DNA of 47,785 nt from Methylophilaceae bacterium (lineage in GTDB: Bacteria > Pseudomonadota > Gammaproteobacteria > Burkholderiales > Methylophilaceae): NCBI GenBank assembly GCA_017858095.1, contig JAFMCB010000007.1, forward strand, positions 1 through 47,785. Reading direction: 5' to 3'. Shown piece by piece: positions 45,517 to 47,785 of the stretch. The notes beneath the pieces were generated by a model. It was not told where the DNA came from and made no database searches. It saw only the letters and a program-made list of their open reading frames with translations. How positions within the stretch are numbered: the stretch's first letter is position 1; each line of letters starts with the position of its first letter. The position numbers and the translations under genes are program-made.

Positions 45517-46211
45517 TGAGGAAAATTTTAGTACTTTTACTGTTTTTTTGTTCTGCACAAGTCTTTTCAGCTGAATATGCAAAGCTTGATAAAGCGCCCA
45601 TTGATTTGAGTAACGAGGATTCCCTGCAGCGAGGGGCCAGAAATTTTATTAATTATTGTTTAAATTGCCATAGTGCAAGCTACATGCGTTACAACCAGCT
45701 TGAAGAAATCGGCTTATCTGCCGAAATCATAAAAAATAATCTACTTTTTACTGCAGAAAAAGTTGGTGACAGCATGGCCATTGCAATGGATAAAAAAGAG
45801 GCACAAGCTTGGTTTGGCGCTGCACCCCCAAATTTATCTGTGACTGCTCGATCTAGAGGCGCTGACTGGATTTATAGTTATTTACGTGGATTTTATCGTG
45901 ACAAAACAAGAGACTTAGGATGGAACAATACTGTATATCCAAATTCTGCTATGCCACATATCCTTTGGCAATTACAAGGAGAAAATAGTTATGATGTGAA
46001 CTCAGGTGAATTGAAATTAATAAAATCAGGAGTGTTATCTCCACAAGAGTATGATGAATTTGTGGGAGATATTACAAATTTTATGGTTTATTTAAGTGAG
46101 CCACATCAAGAAAAAAGAAAAAAACTAGGGTATTATGTGATCGCATTTCTATTAGTCTTACTAGTTTTAACCGTATTATTAAAAAGGGAATATTGGAAAA
46201 ATATTAAATAA
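45516..46211 (+). CDS. petC: Cytochrome c1 of the bc1 complex
   Basis: The c-type heme subunit of complex III. It has a signal peptide (cleavage near VFSAEY), the heme-binding CLNCH (C48, C51, H52), and a C-terminal membrane anchor (YVIAFLLVLLVLTVLL). The Met ligand is likely in the SAMPHILWQLQ region. ATG 45516 overlaps the petB TGA by one base; GTG 45513 is an alternative start better spaced from GAGGG (45501-45505). The length is 231 residues. System II maturation is encoded 17 kb upstream. Confidence 0.95.
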   Translation: MRKILVLLLFFCSAQVFSAEYAKLDKAPIDLSNEDSLQRGARNFINYCLNCHSASYMRYNQLEEIGLSAEIIKNNLLFTAEKVGDSMAIAMDKKEAQAWFGAAPPNLSVTARSRGADWIYSYLRGFYRDKTRDLGWNNTVYPNSAMPHILWQLQGENSYDVNSGELKLIKSGVLSPQEYDEFVGDITNFMVYLSEPHQEKRKKLGYYVIAFLLVLLVLTVLLKREYWKNIK

Positions 46212-46213
46212 TT

Positions 46214-46813
46214 ATGATGAAATTATATTCGAACTCTATTGATCCATTCAGCCATCGTTGTCGAATAGTGCTATACGAAAAAGGCATGGATTTCGAAGTT
46301 ATTGATGTTGATTTAGCGAACAAACCAGAAGACCTATCGATTTTAAGCCCATACTCTGATGCACCTGTTTTGGTCGAAAGAGATCTTGTACTAACCGATG
46401 CCAATATTATCAATGAGTATATTGATGAAAGATTTCCTCATCCTCAATTAATGCCACCCGATCCAGTTATGCGGGCGCGTGCAAGGTTATTCCTCAAAGA
46501 TTTTGAGAATCAACTTTTTATTCATATGAAAGATTTAGAAAATGGTGATAAAACAAAAAAAGATGCTGCTCGTAAAATTGTCACCGAAATATTAATTCAA
46601 GTCACTCCTATCATTACAAAGCAAGCTTATTTATTGCATGAGGAATATTCAATGTTAGATGTGGCAATGGCACCATTATTATGGCGACTTGAGCATTATG
46701 AAATAAAATTACCTAATAGCTGCTCAGCGCTGCATAAATATGCTGATAAGATATTTAAACGACCGTTGTTTGATGAGGCAATGTCGCCAGCGGAAAAAGC
46801 TATGCGCAGTTAA
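46214..46813 (+). CDS. sspA: Stringent starvation protein A (GST fold)
   Basis: A glutathione-S-transferase-fold protein that binds RNA polymerase in E. coli and affects stationary-phase and stress responses. The N-terminal thioredoxin-like domain has MKLYSNSIDPFSHRCRIVLYEKGM, and the DANIINEYIDERFPHPQLMP segment (both written here as split motifs: SHRCRIVL and EYIDERFPHP) is typical. The length is 199 residues. It sits 2 bases after petC and is followed by sspB, the standard order in beta- and gammaproteobacteria. Confidence 0.93.
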   Translation: MMKLYSNSIDPFSHRCRIVLYEKGMDFEVIDVDLANKPEDLSILSPYSDAPVLVERDLVLTDANIINEYIDERFPHPQLMPPDPVMRARARLFLKDFENQLFIHMKDLENGDKTKKDAARKIVTEILIQVTPIITKQAYLLHEEYSMLDVAMAPLLWRLEHYEIKLPNSCSALHKYADKIFKRPLFDEAMSPAEKAMRS

Positions 46814-46816
46814 ATC

Positions 46817-47203
46817 ATGCGCACAAAAAAACCTTACCTAATACGCGCAATTTTTGATTGGTGTATTGATTTGGGTTTTACACCTCACCTTTTGGCTGCT
46901 GTGACTGATAAAGTTTTAGTACCCAAAACATATCAAAGTGAGGAGGAAATAACTCTTAATATATCAACTCAAGCAGCCTCAAAGTTATTGTTAGATGACG
47001 ATGCAATTTCGTTTACATCGAGATTTAGCGGTATATCCGAGCAGATTTATATTCCCATTGAAAATGTGAAAGGGATTTATGCCAAAGAAAATGGAGAGGG
47101 CATTTTTTTTGATATTAACGAGCAACTTAAACTCAAGACAAATAGCATAAAAAAAGTAAGTCAAGTCAGTTCAAAAAAACCGTATTTAAAATTAGTTAAA
47201 TAG
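46817..47203 (+). CDS. sspB: ClpXP specificity-enhancing factor SspB
   Basis: An adaptor that delivers ssrA-tagged proteins to ClpXP. The 128 residues have KPYLIRAIFDWCIDLGFTP at the start, LNISTQAASKLLLDDDAISFTSRFSG in the middle (motif NISTQAASKL), and a C-terminal KKPYLKLVK, the conserved ClpX-binding tail. It is shorter than E. coli SspB in the acidic linker, as in many betaproteobacteria. It ends the petABC-sspAB run. Confidence 0.94.
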   Translation: MRTKKPYLIRAIFDWCIDLGFTPHLLAAVTDKVLVPKTYQSEEEITLNISTQAASKLLLDDDAISFTSRFSGISEQIYIPIENVKGIYAKENGEGIFFDINEQLKLKTNSIKKVSQVSSKKPYLKLVK

Positions 47204-47213
47204 CTAAAAAAAC

Positions 47214-47242
47214 TGGTCTGAAATAGCAAAAATTGATATAGT
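47214..47242 (+). promoter_or_regulatory. Candidate promoter for the tRNA-tuf operon
   Basis: TATAGT (47237-47242) would place the transcript start around 47249-47250, 10 bases before tRNA-Thr. The matching -35 position (TGGTCT, 47214-47219, 17-base spacing) is a poor match. A TTGACT at 47244 lies too close to the tRNA to be the -35. Confidence is low. Confidence 0.35.
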
Positions 47243-47259
47243 GTTGACTTTTCAATTTG

Positions 47260-47335
47260 GCCCGATTAGCTCAGTTGGTAGAGCAACCGACTTGTAATCG
47301 GTAGGTCGTCAGTTCGAATCCGACATCGGGCACCA
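47260..47335 (+). tRNA. tRNA-Thr (anticodon UGU)
   Basis: A 76-base cloverleaf: acceptor arm GCCCGAT pairs with ATCGGGC (47325-47331), discriminator A, encoded CCA. The anticodon TGT lies at 47293-47295 in loop CTTGTAA, and the T loop is GTTCGAATC. It is the first gene of a Thr-Tyr-Gly-Thr-tuf cluster and reads ACA and, by wobble, other Thr codons. Confidence 0.97.
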
Positions 47336-47407
47336 TTTTTTTAATCAATAACCCATTAATTTATTTGACAAATTCCATGAAACAACACATAATTGCGGGT
47401 TCGGTTG

Positions 47408-47492
47408 GGAGGGATGGCCGAGTGGTTAAAGGCGACGGACTGTAAATCCGTTCTCTCTGAGTACGTAGGTTCGAATCCTACTCCCTCCACCA
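47408..47492 (+). tRNA. tRNA-Tyr (anticodon GUA)
   Basis: An 85-base class II tRNA with a long variable arm. Acceptor GGAGGGA pairs with TCCCTCC (47482-47488), the discriminator is A, and CCA is encoded. The anticodon GTA is at 47442-47444 in an ACTGTAAAT stem-loop. The long variable arm (CTCTCTGAGTACGTAG region) confirms class II. Confidence 0.97.
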
Positions 47493-47530
47493 AAAGCTTT
47501 ACTGCGTAGAGAGGGTTTGAAACAGGGTGT

Positions 47531-47606
47531 GCGGGTGTAGCTCAGTTGGTAGAGCATTAGTTTTCCAAACTAAATGTCGCGAGTTCGATCCTCGTCGCCC
47601 GCTCCA
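47531..47606 (+). tRNA. tRNA-Gly (anticodon UCC)
   Basis: A 76-base tRNA: acceptor GCGGGTG pairs with CGCCCGC (47596-47602, with one G-C/G-U style allowance), discriminator T, encoded CCA. The anticodon TCC is at 47564-47566 in loop TTTCCAA. It reads GGA and GGG glycine codons. Confidence 0.97.
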
Positions 47607-47625
47607 AATTCGGAGATAAGGATTC

Positions 47626-47700
<75 letters not shown>

Positions 47701-47747
47701 GAAGGTATTGGTAATTTTTTTGAAAAGTTTAAACAAGGAAGAACATT

Positions 47748-47785
47748 ATGGCTAAAGGTAAATTTGAGCGTACCAAACCGCACGT
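47748..47785 (+). CDS. tuf: Elongation factor Tu, 5' end only
   Basis: Only the first 12 codons are inside the window, reading MAKGKFERTKPH, the invariant beginning of bacterial EF-Tu, which delivers aminoacyl-tRNA to the ribosome. AAGGA at 47735-47739 is a good ribosome-binding site. The rest of the gene lies beyond the window edge. It sits directly behind tRNA-Thr(GGU), as tufB does in E. coli. Confidence 0.93.
   Translation, partial: MAKGKFERTKPH

Noticed and set aside
47244-47249. TTGACT just before tRNA-Thr as a -35 box
   Set aside because: A -10 at 17 bases would fall inside the tRNA, so transcription could not make the intact tRNA from it.

Overview
This AT-rich, very gene-dense window looks like the chromosome of a free-living betaproteobacterium with a streamlined genome. 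My best guess is the Methylophilaceae (OM43 / Methylopumilus-like). That guess rests on gene order and protein style, not on a database search: hda facing purM, engB-cytochrome c4-ccsB-ccsA, mlaFEDCB-yadGH-bolA-grxD-murA-his-tatABC-petABC-sspAB, and a tRNA(Thr-Tyr-Gly-Thr)-tuf block. No phage, transposon, CRISPR array, integron or other clear accessory island is visible. No gap without a gene exceeds about 100 bases. Spacers are tiny, many genes overlap by 1 to 11 bases, and five convergent pairs overlap at their 3' ends.

Layout. 1-2.2 kb: peroxide defence, with the end of ahpC, a hairpin terminator, ahpF and a tiny possible Cys-containing ORF. 2.2-5.8 kb: hda divergent from purM, then a DUF3108 envelope protein and rsmB. 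5.8-13.2 kb: transport and envelope genes, with a dicarboxylate/amino-acid symporter, a leftward ampD-RND adaptor-RND pump operon, a Na/Ca-exchanger-like antiporter and an RDD membrane protein. 13.2-18.6 kb: lptF-lptG (LPS export) divergent from pepA-holC, then a lone gcvH and a PBP7-type peptidase. 18.6-25.2 kb: information-processing and modification genes topA, ttcA, a pteridine reductase, a MidA/NDUFAF7-like methyltransferase, trmB and engB.

25.3-29.1 kb: cytochrome c4 and the System II (CcsB/CcsA) cytochrome c maturation machinery. 29.1-34.3 kb: the Mla phospholipid-transport operon without mlaA, a YadG/YadH-type ABC exporter, and a BolA/monothiol-glutaredoxin pair. 34.3-42.4 kb: murA followed by a complete histidine operon (hisG D C B H A F I E) and a HIT protein. 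42.4-46.2 kb: tatABC next to the cytochrome bc1 genes petABC, whose Rieske subunit probably needs Tat. 46.2-47.2 kb: sspA-sspB. 47.2-47.8 kb: four tRNA genes and the first codons of EF-Tu.

Together this is core physiology: respiratory-chain assembly (cytochrome c maturation, Tat, bc1, cytochrome c4), envelope upkeep (Lpt, Mla, AmpD, MurA, PBP7), histidine synthesis, RNA modification and translation. I did not find a convincing new system. The items most worth a second look are a 32-codon Cys-bearing ORF behind ahpF, a hairpin between ahpC and ahpF, palindromic -10 elements shared by divergent genes that may give leaderless mRNAs, a KR instead of RR in the Rieske Tat signal beside tatABC, an mla operon lacking mlaA, and an orphan gcvH.
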